Assembly: GCA_015680685.1 (NCBI GenBank)
Contig: MNCI01017655.1
Location: forward strand, 707,242 to 771,241
Source of the DNA: Gnetum montanum
Lineage: Eukaryota > Streptophyta > Gnetopsida > Gnetales > Gnetaceae
Reading direction: 5' to 3'
DNA length: 64,000 nucleotides
Below are positions 1 to 12,062 of the stretch, piece after piece; position 1 is the first letter of the stretch, and the number at the start of each line of letters is the position of its first letter. The translations under genes were made by a program, and so were the position numbers. The notes below the pieces were generated by a model that did no database searches, was not told the DNA's origin, and was given only the letters and a program-made list of their open reading frames with translations.

Positions 1-529
1 ATGAGAACCAGGTCCTCAAGATAGTTTTACAAAGAATGGGCTTCACCAACATCAACTACCAACTCAAAATAATACATGACTCATCCCTGTAGGATTTACA
101 ATAAGAAAAGTCTACTAGAGAACCTCAACAAGGAAGTTCCTCTAAAGCCCCAAAAGTTGAGAGAGAGTACAAAAGATCATGCCTTGCTTACAAGAGAAGA
201 GATATCTACATTTAGTCTACATCAACAACATGGTCTCACAAGGGAGTTTCCATGAATTCCACCATGATAGCAACATCTTATCTTTGAAAACAAGTTCCAA
301 GAGTTCAAGGACATGGGACCACTGCTTGGAACAAGTCCCAACTATCAATTGCTTCTAGATCCCATCTAGGGAACAAATATCTTGATACAACCTACATTAT
401 TATTTCAAGAACTAAAGAGGGTATCCATTGGAATGGAGAATGACCCCTCATAAGACTAGAGAATCACCAATAAATAGAGTGCTCAATCATGCTATCCCAC
501 CAGAAAGGTTAGGACACTCACATAATGTA

Positions 530-806
530 ACAATACATGAGAGAAATGGGATAATACATTAGAGAGAGATGGTGTGATACATCAAAGTACACAAGGAACA
601 TAGTACATGAGGGAGATGGGGTAATACACCATAGCCCATAAGGCACCATAAGTCCTGAGTCATGAGAGCACACTATAGTCTTCAAAAGCACCAATAAGTC
701 CCAAGTCATGAAAGTGCATCATAGCCCTTAAAAGCACTAGAAGCAACAAGTCATTAGAGCATACCATAGTCCAAAAAAGCACCAGAAGCCCCCAATCATG
801 AGAGCA
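530..806. repeat. Imperfect tandem repeat, four units of 44-46 bp
   Basis: Four diverged units lie head to tail at 627-670, 671-716, 717-761 and 762-806. Each reads roughly CAccATAGtCC, then AAAAGCACcA, then AAGTC, then AGTCATGAGAGCA. Just upstream, at about 534-626, a related pair (TACATGAGrGAGATGGG followed by TAATACA) recurs about 72 bp apart. Because the unit is close to 45 bp, minus-strand translation gives a 15-residue repeat containing SHDxGLLVL, but stops and length changes make coding unlikely. Confidence 0.7.
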
Positions 807-1763
807 TAGGCTCAAGTGTTTTTCAAGCACATATAGGTCCACCAGGTAGGGCCACCAAGAGAATTCAACAATTTTTGTAACTATAACATCATTTATTCAA
901 GGATGGACAACCATTCCAAAGCTTGCAAAACTGCTCCAAAATTGCATCAAGCCATGGAAGAGGGAGTCTAGGTGCTGATACCCAAAACTCAACTCTACTC
1001 TATAGCCAAACATAATAGCATCACAGTTGATTTGAAATTTTAGTCTCCATTGCAATTCACATGGCCACCACGAAGCACCCACTATCAAGATCAAGTTTAT
1101 CAAACCAATTTTTCTGAATTGTAGGCTACTTTCCACCATTGATCACTTGTGAAGGATTTCTGTTAGTCAAGAAACTCGAGAGGAAGAGTTCCCAAAATTT
1201 ATCTTGTCTCAAGAACGTTCACCAAAGGACACACCATTATGGAACACCATCAGTACAAAGCATAAGTTTGAGAGCACTTTGGACAAGAACATGCCCTGGC
1301 CTCCTCATTACAACATCATTTATCAACAATAGGGTTTTCAATAAGGCTTTCAGTAGAAAGACACATTAGGGCACAAAGGCCACTTACTACATAAAGAGGA
1401 AGTGCTTCAAGAACAAGCATAAGGAAAACATCGTACATCATGTTTGGCCTTGTCACAGGGTGTGGCGTAGTCATACAATAAGGAGACAACTGATTCACAT
1501 AGGGATATAAGATCTAGCACTTTTGTGTGCATAAACTATTGAAATTGAGTACATCACAAGATTACATTACAATCTCACACACTTGAGGATATGAATACAT
1601 TTAGTGGGCATAATACATGACATTTGGAAATGCCACCTAGGCCTAGAAGGTTATAGGACAAACTACTCAAGCCCATCCTAAGTTGAAAAGGTTTAGGCCA
1701 CCAGGAGCACACCAAAGCTGCACCATGTTATTATGAGAAAAACCTATCTCTGTGTCTGCACAT

Positions 1764-1853
1764 ACATGAAAAACTATCACACTGCACTACATGTATGTGA
1801 AAAACTTTCACACTATCACACTGTATTGCTTGTACATGAACAACTAGCGCATT
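1764..1853. repeat. Short degenerate tandem repeat, about 3 units
   Basis: The phrase TACATGAAAAACTATCACACTG recurs as TATGTGAAAAACTTTCACAC and TACATGAACAACTAGCGCA within 90 bp. The spacing is uneven (about 31-39 bp), so this is a decayed local duplication rather than a regular minisatellite. Confidence 0.45.
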
Positions 1854-3786
1854 ACCATTGAATGAAAATGAACCAAGACACAAATGCAACAATCAAATAA
1901 TGTGGGACACCAATCAAGAGTCCACCACCTATAATAGTGGGACCTCAAAGCATTGGCCACTTCTAGGCCATTAGTATATGGCATGGCTAAGGATAGTATT
2001 CTATGCCATCTGCTAATCCAATATCCTTAGAGTTTAGGATGGACCACCATCCTCTGTTAGTGCTCACCTAGCACTGAGAGGCAAAAAAATCATGATGCAC
2101 TAGCTGCTTAACCACAACAATGGCACTGATAAATCCACAACCCAATGTTGGGATTTTGAGACGAAGTAACTAATTCATGAAGGCCTCAAGAGCACATATC
2201 TTGCCCATAGACATAGTGCTCATAGAATCAACTAAGGTCACCACTAGCCACATCTTTATACTTGTGCTACCTACAAGACTAAGAAAATAGCTTAGAAATA
2301 GAGAAGTTAGTAGGAACATGATTAGCACATCAACTTCATATACAACCATCAAGCATGGTCACACGATAGAGAAATATCAATCTCACAACATCATAAAGAG
2401 CAAGACCTTAGCAATATGCATAGAGATCAATCATGCAAAACATTGATGGATTAATTAGATACACTCACACAAAAGAGGATATCATGAGGCACACCTAAAG
2501 AGAGAACTAAAACACTCTCAAAATTCTAGGATTACATACAACAAACATTCCCAGCCACTAACATTGGTTTTCACTAGGATCAAAATCTCAACAAATTCAT
2601 AAGAGGCATGGACAATAGTGATTCGTTATCTGAACATGAACATAAGGAGGGAGACCAAGGTCTAGCCAATAATAGGTCTCAACAAAGCTCCAACTCTTGA
2701 TATGAAGAGCAACATTAAACATGATGTGCCCACAAGGAAGACTCTCATGAAAAGAGGTGAGGTATCACAAGAACCAACAATAGGATGACCTACTCCAAAA
2801 GGTCTCCAAATCAAAATGCCCAAAGAAATGTCACCAATCAAAGAGGTGATGCCACAAAACTAAGGGCAACACAACTAGCTCAAACAAGGGAGCACAACAC
2901 ACAAGAGGTTTGCAACAACGACAACCATGCTCAAAGCACAAGAAATTATCAAAACAAGGACCACAACAATTTGGTCTTGGGATGGCACACATGACCTTAA
3001 AATGCAACCTCAAAAATCCCAACAATGAGTCATCACACTACATAGAGCACAAAGCCTTACGTTATGAACGATAGACACCACGAAAGAGACACCCGTGTAG
3101 AATTTGAAAATGCAGCTAAGGAAGACATGCCTACATAACTAGACAAACATGTAATCACAAACATGAGCTTACAAAGTCTACCGATAATGGTCTTGATCCA
3201 CCTAGAACAAGGCTCACCAAGAGCACATGTCTGAAGGCCCTTCATCTTGAGGTACCTGGGAATCAATATGTCCCATTGTAGTTCCCATGCTTACTATATC
3301 TAGGATGAGTGGGAGTGCAAGGATACCACATTCAGCACAATTCAATCAATGCCATCTCGATACATGTCATCTAGGTGGAGATTGAAGTGGAGACTAGATC
3401 CAATTCATCCTAGATGAATCACATGAGACCAAAGGTAAGAGTTGCTCAAGCAACAACAATTTATATGTTGTCAGTAGAACTCTCTTCTGCCATATCAAAG
3501 TAAAATCGCAATTGGTCCAACCATAAGTACATTAGTGGAGCACAATACCATAATGCAATTATATACATCCTCCAAGAGAACAACATACATTAGTTGCTCA
3601 AAACATAACATCAACCCAATAATGAGGAATGCAAGAATCTTACCATAAGGTAACTCTTCGAAGAACACATACAGATATGATCCTATATCATCCAAATATC
3701 AATATGAAAGGACCATAAATAGAAATTGCTCGATGGTGTAACATAGCCAAAGGGCACATGCATATTGCGATACAATTAAAAAAAAT

Positions 3787-3798
3787 GCTTTGATACCA
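3787..3798 (-). other. Primer-binding-site-like motif (tRNA-iMet type) and possible LTR edge
   Basis: The minus strand reads TGGTATCAAAGC, one base from the plant initiator-Met tRNA primer site TGGTATCAGAGC. If genuine, the 5' LTR of a minus-strand element would begin at about 3801 and run to higher coordinates, ending on the minus strand in TGTTATA (perhaps decayed from TGTTACA). The far edge of that LTR could not be placed and no gag follows, so the call is tentative. Confidence 0.35.
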
Positions 3799-4544
3799 TC
3801 TATAACAACATTGCCCCAACATTGTTTGGCACCGCAAGAAATTCATCAAGATCCAATGGACTTGGGGTGGAAGACCTGGGGAATACACCTCTAACAAGCA
3901 AGCAACCCTTGGAAGGGAGCAAGTGGCAACACAGCTTCTTAAAATATGATAATGCACCTCAAGTAGAACTACTTAATTTTGAACAAGAACCTTTGCAAAC
4001 AAGTACATAAGAAAACCTATAGACAACATTGGTGGAAGAGAAAATGATGCATTTACAAGGGGGTGTCTCATTCCTAGATCCCCATGATCTAGTACAAGGT
4101 TTGGATAAGCATCACACCAAAACTATCCAGTTTTAGTTGCCTACATATCTGCGCCCACCACAGAATCAAGGCCATGTAGTTCTCCGTGTGAGGGTAGTAT
4201 GAAGAGGACTTAGAAAGGGGTGCAACATGAGGAGTCCTATTACTGGCTTGGTACCACCAAGGTAGGATGGGTTTTCTAACACTTGAGTGTCACCCAAGGA
4301 TGCCTCAAAGTGTTTGATGGTCCCTAAACCATGGGGATGGCCCAGGAGAATCACTACCTTGAGACATCTCTGAAAATTGGTGCTCAATTATTAAAAAGAA
4401 ACTTAACCTTACAAGATTCAAGCAATCTTTACTAATCTTAGGTTCTTCAAATCCTAAGTTGCTATCATGATCAATAATTCTTCAAATTTCTTCAAAAGCT
4501 TGATGAAGATTACCAATTTATGTGTGGATTCCTTCAATCTAAGT

Positions 4545-4556
4545 GCTTTGATACCA
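4545..4556 (-). other. Primer-binding site (tRNA-iMet type) of a minus-strand LTR element
   Basis: The minus strand reads TGGTATCAAAGC six bases inside the LTR edge at 4563, the normal distance for an initiator-Met primer site. It marks the LTR at 4563-5328 as a 5' LTR whose internal region runs toward lower coordinates. No gag could be read there; the LTR-like sequence starting near 3801 may have interrupted it. Confidence 0.6.
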
Positions 4557-4562
4557 ATCTAG

Positions 4563-5328
4563 TGTGGAGCATCCCTCAATAGATCAAAAAATAATCCATT
4601 CCATAAGTTTTCTAAGTAAATTAAGCTTAGTAAATAAGAAAAACATAAAAGAATGGAGAAAATTCTCCCTTTTATTAAGATAACTCTTAATTGTAGAGAA
4701 ATATCACAAGATTAATGAGCCAAGCTTAACTCACAACTCTCCCGAGGATCTTAGAGGCTACACATGTCCCCTCTCAATCTTTAGTTGCTTGCACTTCGAG
4801 CTTAAGCTCAACCCTATATACTTATAAGAGATTCTTTCAACCTCTCTCAAGTGTTCTTCCTTGCCTCTCACTCAATTTCCCTTGCACAAGCTCTTTCCTT
4901 GAGACTAAGCTTTTTTTTCCTTCAACCTATCCAAACTCAAGCCTTGGACACTTATTAATAGCTTCTCGTGTGATCTTTCATCCTTTCAACATTCAGATCA
5001 CAAATTGATTTTCATGATTCACCAAAGTAGATGTCTCATAGGCAAAGGAGACATCTTGTATGAGTGTAGATGAGTTGCAGGAGACATCTTGCATGCAAAG
5101 GAGATGTCTATCTTGTAGGGGAGATGTCTATCATGTGTGAGAGATGGATATAGTCTAGGAGAGATGTCTATCCTAGCAAGACTAAAAATAAATATGCTTA
5201 TTTTGAGGTTTGGAACATCTAGACATCTCCAAAACAAGTCCTTGTTGACCTTGGAACCGACTAAACTCATCAAAATAGGCTTCAAAATATGCCAAAACAC
5301 CATGGAATTATCACCAACAAGGCCAACA
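4563..5328 (-). repeat. LTR (5' LTR of a minus-strand, probably Copia-type element)
   Basis: On the minus strand this block starts TGTTGGCC and ends GCTCCACA (TG...CA ends), followed by the primer site at 4545-4556. A TATA-like stretch lies at about 4813-4827. Its upstream half (about 5028-5240) repeats GAGATGTC/GACATCTC seven or more times in both orientations. Its start resembles those of the solo LTRs at 34776 (TGTTGACCTTTTGG) and 41470-42747 (TGTGGACCTTTTGG), so the three probably belong to related families. Superfamily assignment is inference because no pol is attached. Confidence 0.6.
5028..5240. repeat. Cluster of GAGATGTC / GACATCTC motifs in LTR U3
   Basis: At least seven copies of the octamer or its complement occur in about 210 bp, spaced roughly 20-60 bp apart, in the inferred U3 of the LTR. 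Equivalent clusters occupy the U3 of the solo LTRs at about 34890-35190 and 42205-42485. Their position upstream of the TATA box suggests enhancer-like elements; that role is inferred, not shown. Confidence 0.6.
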
Positions 5329-7600
5329 AAAGAAGACACACATAGACAAACAATTACATGGAGAGTTATACAAGGGTTAAGTGATGTCCTCATCAATCAA
5401 ATTGTCTTTGAATTAATAGCTTTTAAAATATTTGTTTTTACTAATATCAAATAAATACCCATTAAACATATAAGAATACCCATTGAATAAATATATAGCC
5501 TTACATATTACAAGTATTAAATAAGCCATCCTTTAGGGTGATGGTAAATTACTTACATTGGTTTCCAAGTAGTAATAGTTGAATTGGAGCTTAGAGGTAA
5601 AACTCCAAAGAAAACCATCCAAATACTTGATATCGTTTTCTTCTATTACAATTACTATATTTTGTTATAGTTAAACTCTACGAATCAGTAATTATTTGGC
5701 TATGTAAAATTTAAGAGTGCTAAAGTAAAGCAATTAAGTTAACTTACTTGTAGCAGGTCATGGATATGATTCCAAATTTAGTTGTTTTGACATTTTTACT
5801 ACACAATGGATGCAAAGTATATATTGAGAGATGTTAATCATCATTTTAATATTTTCTTCATGCTAGAAATAATTTTTTGGGTTATGCTTTATTCTATTTT
5901 ATGTTGAATGAATTAGCATAAATTCTAATCAAAATGCAATATTGATTTGCTAAAGATTGATTAACTCTTTGAAACATAAATTTTATCATTGTTGCATGAT
6001 TGTTAGGCTATCATGTAAGTTTCTTAAAACGTTTTCATAGCAATTTTTAGCCAATTCTTGTGCACTTACAACCCAACATGTAGCACTACATAAAATAGTA
6101 AGTTTGATCAAGATCACATAGAGCACCACTTGTTTGTCACCATTTTGATGACTCTACCTCATTATGATTTCTTATATCTTTATAAACTTCATCATTTAAT
6201 TGAAGCATTTATCTTGGGCAATGGAATTGTTTGTAATAAAATAATTTTTTTGATGCTAAATTATGACTTGCGTCTCATCACTATTTCTACTTTTAATTAA
6301 ACTACATTCCATGTATATAGAATTCCTTTTGCAAAACTAATTTTTATGCTTACTAGAATTAAGACTATGACTTAGGGTTTCTATACTAAGGCTGTTAAAA
6401 CTAAGCTAACACCACATTGTTTAAGATATTGAACTTAACTTTTTTTTTTATGAACTTAGCATCTCATTATTAAGAGACTAAACTTAAAATACTATTTTAT
6501 GAATCACTTACTTTAACATTAATAACTATTAAGTAAGCATTAAATGCAAACCTTGGCTACCAACTGAATGAAACAATTTGTCCATAATCACAACCCAAGA
6601 CATAAAGCCAACATAATACATTATAAGAATTATAAAAGAATATAAAGATAATAAATGATAAAGTGTAATAGTAATTGACACACTCTTGCTTGCAAATCCT
6701 TGTCAAACAATAAATTAACCACCTGAGCTACATAAGATACCTTTCATTAGTTGCTTTGTATTCAAATCTTTTAATTTACCCTCGTGAATGAATTCACCCC
6801 TGTTGTCACCAATCTAGCCTATGAAAAACTTAAATGCACTAAAAAGTGAACCTGAGAGGGCTAGGCCTTAATCCAATGGGTACACTCATAAGATTTCTAC
6901 CTTGAGGTATTAGGTTCAAAGCCTAGTACAAGTACCCCATGCTAGCTTAGAGGCATGTTTCAACTATAGATAGTGCAATCCAAACTTTTTAACCCATAGG
7001 ATCTCTAGTAGATTAACCTATGGGACATTGTCTCAACCTGTCATGCATGATTGTTAGTCCATTTGCACATGCCCAGAACATTGGCTATCATGACAAAAGT
7101 GTCTCCAATGTGCCTTAACACCCATGCATGAATCATGCATACACCATAGTCTCTTGTGAAGGCTTGGCTTTGTGAAAAATTCTAAGTATATGTCCATACA
7201 AATATGGTAAAAAATTAGATAAAAAAACTTGGACTTTCAACTAACTTGATAATGGAACTATATATCACTATTCTTGAATAAGATTTAAACCATTTTTTTA
7301 TTTTATTTAAACAAGTGTTCCTATGCTAGTGAGCCCACAAGGATAGGACTAAGCCTAATTAATGATGATTGTTAGATATACATGAGGTAGCACAATGAGC
7401 ATGTAGAGTATTAATGCATAATGAAAATAATAACCTATCATAGTATCACGACTTGTGCCCACTGCCTACATGGTTATAAAGACAATGCCCTATCATGGCT
7501 ATGTAAACTATCCATGCAAACTATCCATGCTTTTGTTTGTTTGGGTTGGTTTGGCCACCAATTTTGTTTATGTTGAATGACATCTTCTTACCTTTTAGTT
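5329..7600. other. AT-rich spacer, no gene seen
   Basis: No protein-like frame and no clear element ends were found. At 6855-6930 there is a weak tRNA-like pattern with a B-box-like AGGTTCAAAGCC, which might be a decayed SINE, but no poly(A) tail or target duplication was identified. Confidence 0.35.
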
Positions 7601-7728
7601 GTTGGCATAGTTCACATGACAACGCTTCCCCTTGTTTAGTTCCTTTGGTTCCGGCTATATTGATATCGCAATCTAAAGATCTTTGTGTGAATTTCTTGTT
7701 CTAATATCGCGCTTTTGAGTTCTTTCTC

Positions 7729-7814
7729 ATGGAAAAAACTTCATTTGTTTCACGAGAGGTTGACAAACCTTTGAAGCTACTTATCCGGCAACCAGGCCTG
7801 GTAGGCATTGACAG
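7729..7814 (+). pseudogene. Candidate first exon or gene fragment, unrecognised protein
   Basis: An ATG at 7729 opens a 28-codon frame beginning MEKTSFVSREVDKPLK and ending at GACAG, followed by a good plant donor (AG|GTAAAG at 7815). The fragment lies in a locally CpG-containing stretch unlike the CpG-depleted transposon DNA around it. Possible acceptors lie downstream, for example TTTGTTGCAG ending at about 8190 and TTGTTGCAG before 8428, but joining to either gives an early stop in the carried frame. No protein family was recognised. It may be the start of a low-copy gene whose later exons are lost, or a captured gene fragment. Confidence 0.3.
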
Positions 7815-7921
7815 GTAAAGCTCTAAAGTTTTAATTGATGCTGATCTGTTGTGATTGGATTCGCTATTGAGACTTGGCCATTGTGCTGGACAAGACAAGT
7901 GAAGAGACAAAGGGCAGTCAA

Positions 7922-8074
7922 AAAGCTCAGAGTTGCCACTGTCCTGCTCCTGCCTCTTCTTGTACAGTCATTAAAGCTCTGTTGCATTTTCTTTGAAAGC
8001 TCAGAGTTGCTGCTGTCCCGCGGCCGCCTGTTCTGTTCTTGCAGAGTCATTAAAGCTTTGTTGCATCTTCTTTG
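7922..8074. repeat. Two-copy tandem duplication of about 74-79 bp
   Basis: AAAGCTCAGAGTTGC...GTCATTAAAGCT...TTGCAT is present at 7922-7995 and again at 7996-8074. The second copy contains the 8-bp GC palindrome GCGGCCGC at 8020-8027, which is rare in such CpG-poor DNA. The duplication falls in what would be intron 1 of the candidate gene at 7729. Confidence 0.65.
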
Positions 8075-8415
8075 ACAAGCTTTGGAAATCGTCTGTAATA
8101 TGCTGGAGTGCTACGTATTGGCTATTTGCTTGTTTTCGTGCATGTTTTTAATGCTTCTCAGCTGTAACAACGGCTGAATGTTTGTTGCAGTTCATATTCA
8201 TATACCGTCACATTCTAATCCATATTTCTCATCCAGTCAGTCCTGCTGGTGGCTGTCTCCTTGTTTTCTGCAAACATAGCAGAATCGTAAGGTAGTCATT
8301 GGCGCTATCGTTTTTGTTACACAGCCAAAAAAAGACGTACCAGTGAGCGATTGCCGCATTATTCATTGTTGGTTTCATTGGTAAATTTGATTCAAGTTTC
8401 AGAGGAAGATGAGTC

Positions 8416-8658
8416 GTGTTGTTGCAGATGGGGGTGAAGGTGAGAAACATGACAGAAAACATGGAGGAGTTGCAAATCAGAGTAGGCAGTATCATGGTGA
8501 GATCATTCTCTGTGTACCCACATTCATGCAGCACTCTGTCTCTGCCTTGCACAAAATGGAAGGAATCCATGAATCCCTTCTTGTACGAGGGTATGGCATG
8601 TGAACCATATCTGTGGATTCGTCTTTACCTAAACTTCCACCTCTGGCAACGTCCGTAA
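8416..8658 (+). CDS. Hypothetical small ORF in the CpG-retaining island
   Basis: An open frame of about 80 codons runs to TAA at 8656-8658, with an in-frame ATG at 8428 directly after an acceptor-like TTGTTGCAG. The product has a short acidic/amphipathic start (MTENMEELQIRVGSIM) and a Cys/Trp-rich tail with no motif I recognise. It could be a terminal exon of the locus starting at 7729, but the phases do not join. With so little length and no family match it may be a chance ORF; it is listed because it lies in non-transposon-like sequence. Confidence 0.2.
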   Translation: MLLQMGVKVRNMTENMEELQIRVGSIMVRSFSVYPHSCSTLSLPCTKWKESMNPFLYEGMACEPYLWIRLYLNFHLWQRP

Positions 8659-8699
8659 AAGATTCAGTTAAGATACTACATTGTCTTCTTTTTATAAAT

Positions 8700-11100
8700 A
8701 GGATTGGAAAAATCTGAATAAATCAAAGTAAGAATAGATTAAAATTGTTAGCATTAACAAAATAGAACAGTTATATCCACTCATGTTAGAAGTTGCATTT
8801 TCTAATTTTTTTCATTTAAGTAGAAAATCAAATATAGAAATTTTAGTTTTTGTTTAGCATTAGAATCAGTAATAAACAGTATATTAAACTTAAAAAATAA
8901 ATAAAAATATAACACTATTTATTAGATTAAATGTCCAATCAAATAACACATTTTTCAAAATATGCGTAATCATTTTCATACATTCTTCTTCTTCTTTTTC
9001 GTCTTTTAGTACGTTCCTTTTTGTGATCCATTATTTCTTTATTTTCTTTATTTTGGAAAAGGCCGCATACTATTTCAGAGCCAGTATGCTGCTTGTCGAG
9101 CTAGATCAGTAAATAGCAATCTTTGTACGGTTAAGTTAACTTCGATAGAGAAATGAACTTGAAACGTTTGCACGCAAACGTCCTGGGCCACTAGACGATA
9201 GGGGCCACAATCGTTCATTATACTATTTAACTTGAGGTTCAAAAATTTGAGGAGCAATAATCATCATTATTCTAACCTTAGGTTATTTCAAGCATTTTAA
9301 AAGGGCATTTCAATGGAATGGCAAAATGCTGCTTGATGTTGATGATTTCCATGTGCAATAAGTAGTTCCTAACTATCATGATGGCCGCTAGAGCACAAGT
9401 ACTTCCTTTAGTTTTTTTAATGATTTCTTTTAAAGAAATTTAAGGGGCAATCTATGTCAGAATTTACCAAGGTAGAGTCCACAACTTTCTTTGTTTGTAT
9501 GGGTTGAAGTATGGAACCATTTAAGATAAAGAAAAACGATGCTTTGGAAAGCTTAGTTTGGGTATTACGATATCCAAGATTTGCAATAAAATATTGCTAG
9601 AGTTGAAACCTGCGTTTATTTAAATTTTTTTAACTTTTATTTAATTTAACACATTTCATCAAAGGTTCAAAGCTTTTATAATGTAATACTACTTGTAAAA
9701 TGTATTTGATACATCACTTATACCTATACAAGACATATAAGTGCCACTCACACACATTGAAAAAGAGAACATTATGGACAAATTTGTATTTCTAATTGGA
9801 TTGATATCCATTTAACTACTTTCTCTTTGCATAAATGAACAAATTGCAAATTCAAATCTATGGCACATTGGTGGTACTGCCCATTAAATCTTCAAGTAGA
9901 TGCATTAATTGTTCATCTTCTTACCAAGAAAATGCAGTAAACATAGCAATTGTTGAATAATAACTTGTTAATTTGCATTCAAGTTTTAAGGGAAAAGAAA
10001 GAAAGAGAGTTTTTTAATTTTTGTATATTGTGTTTGTTGCTTTAGCTTTGAAATTTGTCTATATCAGCAATTTTTATTAATTCAAGGTGAGAATTAGACC
10101 TTGAAAATTTTTTTAAAACAATAATCATTTATGGGTGCTAGAACTCAAAATAATTGTAATATAGGTACACTTGAAGATATATAGTCAAATTAGGAATTTA
10201 TAACTCAATATTTTTGAATACAATCAAACTTATGACTTGGAGCTTTCAAATCAAAAGTCTTACCATTAGTCAAATTAACTTTATAACTCAACATCGTCTA
10301 CTAGAATTGAATCTATAAATTAGAGCTTCCAAATCCAAAGTCTTATTGCTATGCTAACACTATCATGGGACAAAAATTTATAAAATGTATGACTTTCTAA
10401 TGATTCAACAAATATAAAAAGGTTGATGAGAGCTTCAAATATGTAGGTTCCATGCATAACATAATGAAGAGGGATAAACATATAAATATGCTATGATTGA
10501 AAATTGGAATTGAAATTATTTTAAAGCAACTAAAGATAGTAGGGTTAAGGAAAAAATAATCATGGATAATCCTTGAAAGCATAATTATAGGTTGTCAAGA
10601 ATTAGACAAGATAATAATCAAGTGCATGATGTGATGTGACCACCATCCATTAGGAACTGCATTGAATGAGTAACTAAGGATTTTCAAGTGGATCCTTCCC
10701 ATGATAGGCACCTATCCTTCTTGCATTTGTAAGTCTCATTGATGAGACACCTATGGATTTCCAAAACCAATGAGACATTAGTATCAAGTGAGACTTTATC
10801 CCTCAAATGGTCAAATTTCATTCTTTGTTTCATTCTGGTTAACCTCAGTTAACACATAACTATGAACTATAATTGAACAAGAAAGATGGAAAGATGAAGA
10901 ATTATAAGGATAAGAGAAGAAGCAAAATGCAACATCATAATATCTCCACTTAATAGTTCACTTAGCCCACTCTCCCATTCTTCAAAATGTGAACTTGGTA
11001 AACAAGGGAGTAGCAATATAAGTGATCCATTGCTCAACAAGTTTGGTCTCATGGATTGATACAGCATCATTAGTAGTTTGATCATCCTCATGGATCAAGT
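8700..11100. other. AT-rich spacer, no gene seen
   Basis: From 8700 to about 9000 and from 9260 to 11100 the sequence is very AT-rich with no protein-like frame. The CpG-retaining character of the 7.6-8.7 kb island continues to about 9260. The 3' LTR of the chromovirus-like element whose coding tail ends near 11120 should lie in the right part of this stretch, but I could not place its ends. Confidence 0.35.
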
Positions 11101-11251
11101 ACTCATGCCTCTTCACTCCACAAGTGTTGGAAACTTCTCTCTTCTTGAGTATAGTTGCCTTCCTCTCCTATGAAGGCTTAGACTTGTCAATAGCCTTCTT
11201 CAACTCATTGATGATGCCTTGTAATATTTCATCATCCATTAGTCCATGGTA

Positions 11252-12062
11252 CTATACAAGATTTGCAACATTTGGTAAGTCAATTTCAAAAGCGTTATCA
11301 TTCATGTTGATCTTTATCCTAAAAGGACACATTTTCTTGGCTTTCAACTTTGAGAAGTTAACACTTCTCAACCTCTTCTTCTTTAAGTGCATCCAAACAA
11401 GATCACCAATAGCAAATTTGGGCTTTAGTTTGGCCCTCATTCCTAATAAAGACTCTTTTTTCAGTTTTTTTCTTCTTGGTCTTAGGAAGTCTCTCACTCA
11501 TCCTTCCTCCACCATCAAAACCAAAAGGTAGATTGCCTTTATGTTACTCATCATTATTAGTCTTGCTCTCACTGACAATAGCATCAAAAGTTACATTGCT
11601 TCTATGATTCACAACATAACTTACAACTTCATCACAATCACCATAATGATCATGATTCTCATCATCACCTTTGAACAAACCATTACGAAGCTAAAGTGAA
11701 ATACTATCATCCAGTACACTAGCTTCTACATGAGAAACATTACTACCACCAACAAGATAAAGCTCACACTTAATACTTAATCACATCTATATAGCTCTTC
11801 CTATCTAACTTTGGTTCAATTTGATCTTCAACATGTGGTTGTCCAATCTCATCAAAGCTTAAAGCATTAAGATTCCACATAGAAGTCTCCAAGTCCAATG
11901 GTTTCTCCTCTTCAATGGATTCTTCAATAAGATCATAAAAATTAGCAAAATTATTTATACCTCCCACATGAGGTATGCTGAATTCACAACATGCATCTTA
12001 GATAATGCATCAACTAGCACATTGCCTTTTCTACTTTTGTGCTTCTCCTTTAGCACAAGCAC
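11252..12062 (-). pseudogene. Chromovirus-like pol remnant: RNase H tail to integrase C-terminus
   Basis: On the minus strand, immediately inside the insertion junction at 12062, the frame encodes an RNase H end (GNVLVDALSKM, the plant Gypsy NVVADALS motif). At 11252-11497 it encodes the classic integrase C-terminal/GPY-like segment (FAIGDLVWMHL, then LKAKKMCPFRI, then DNAFEIDLP). The integrase zinc finger and the D,D35E core are not visible between them; 11530-11967 instead holds a linker-like acidic frame. This is the 3' part of the element whose gag and RT start lie at 25221-27134, on the other side of the inserted Athila-like element. Confidence 0.75.
12058..12062. other. Left target-site duplication (AGCAC) of the 12063-25220 element
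   Basis: AGCAC precedes the 5' LTR and AGTAC at 25221-25225 follows the 3' LTR. They differ by one C-to-T transition, the commonest decay change in methylated plant DNA. Removing one copy restores an open minus-strand frame across the junction, which supports a true insertion. Confidence 0.85.

Larger units (their letters stand above)
1..3786. other. Non-coding repeat-derived DNA, no gene recognised
   Basis: No reading frame longer than about 80 codons with recognisable protein similarity is seen on either strand. If the primer-site-like sequence at 3787-3798 is real, this stretch would be the internal region of a minus-strand LTR element, but no gag, protease or RT motif could be read in it. 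It contains the tandem repeats listed separately at 627-806 and 1764-1853. It could equally be a pile of older decayed insertions. Confidence 0.4.

Noticed and set aside
4166-4387. 73-codon minus-strand frame considered as a gag start
   Set aside because: No gag motif is present and no continuation follows in any frame.
6855-6930. tRNA-like A/B-box pattern, possibly a SINE
   Set aside because: Only a loose B-box (AGGTTCAAAGCC) is convincing; no poly(A) tail, duplication or second copy was found. Similar weak patterns near 37530-37580 and 49105-49165 were also set aside.
11124-11531. 135-codon plus-strand frame
   Set aside because: It is antisense to the integrase C-terminal remnant at 11252-11497, which has clear family motifs.
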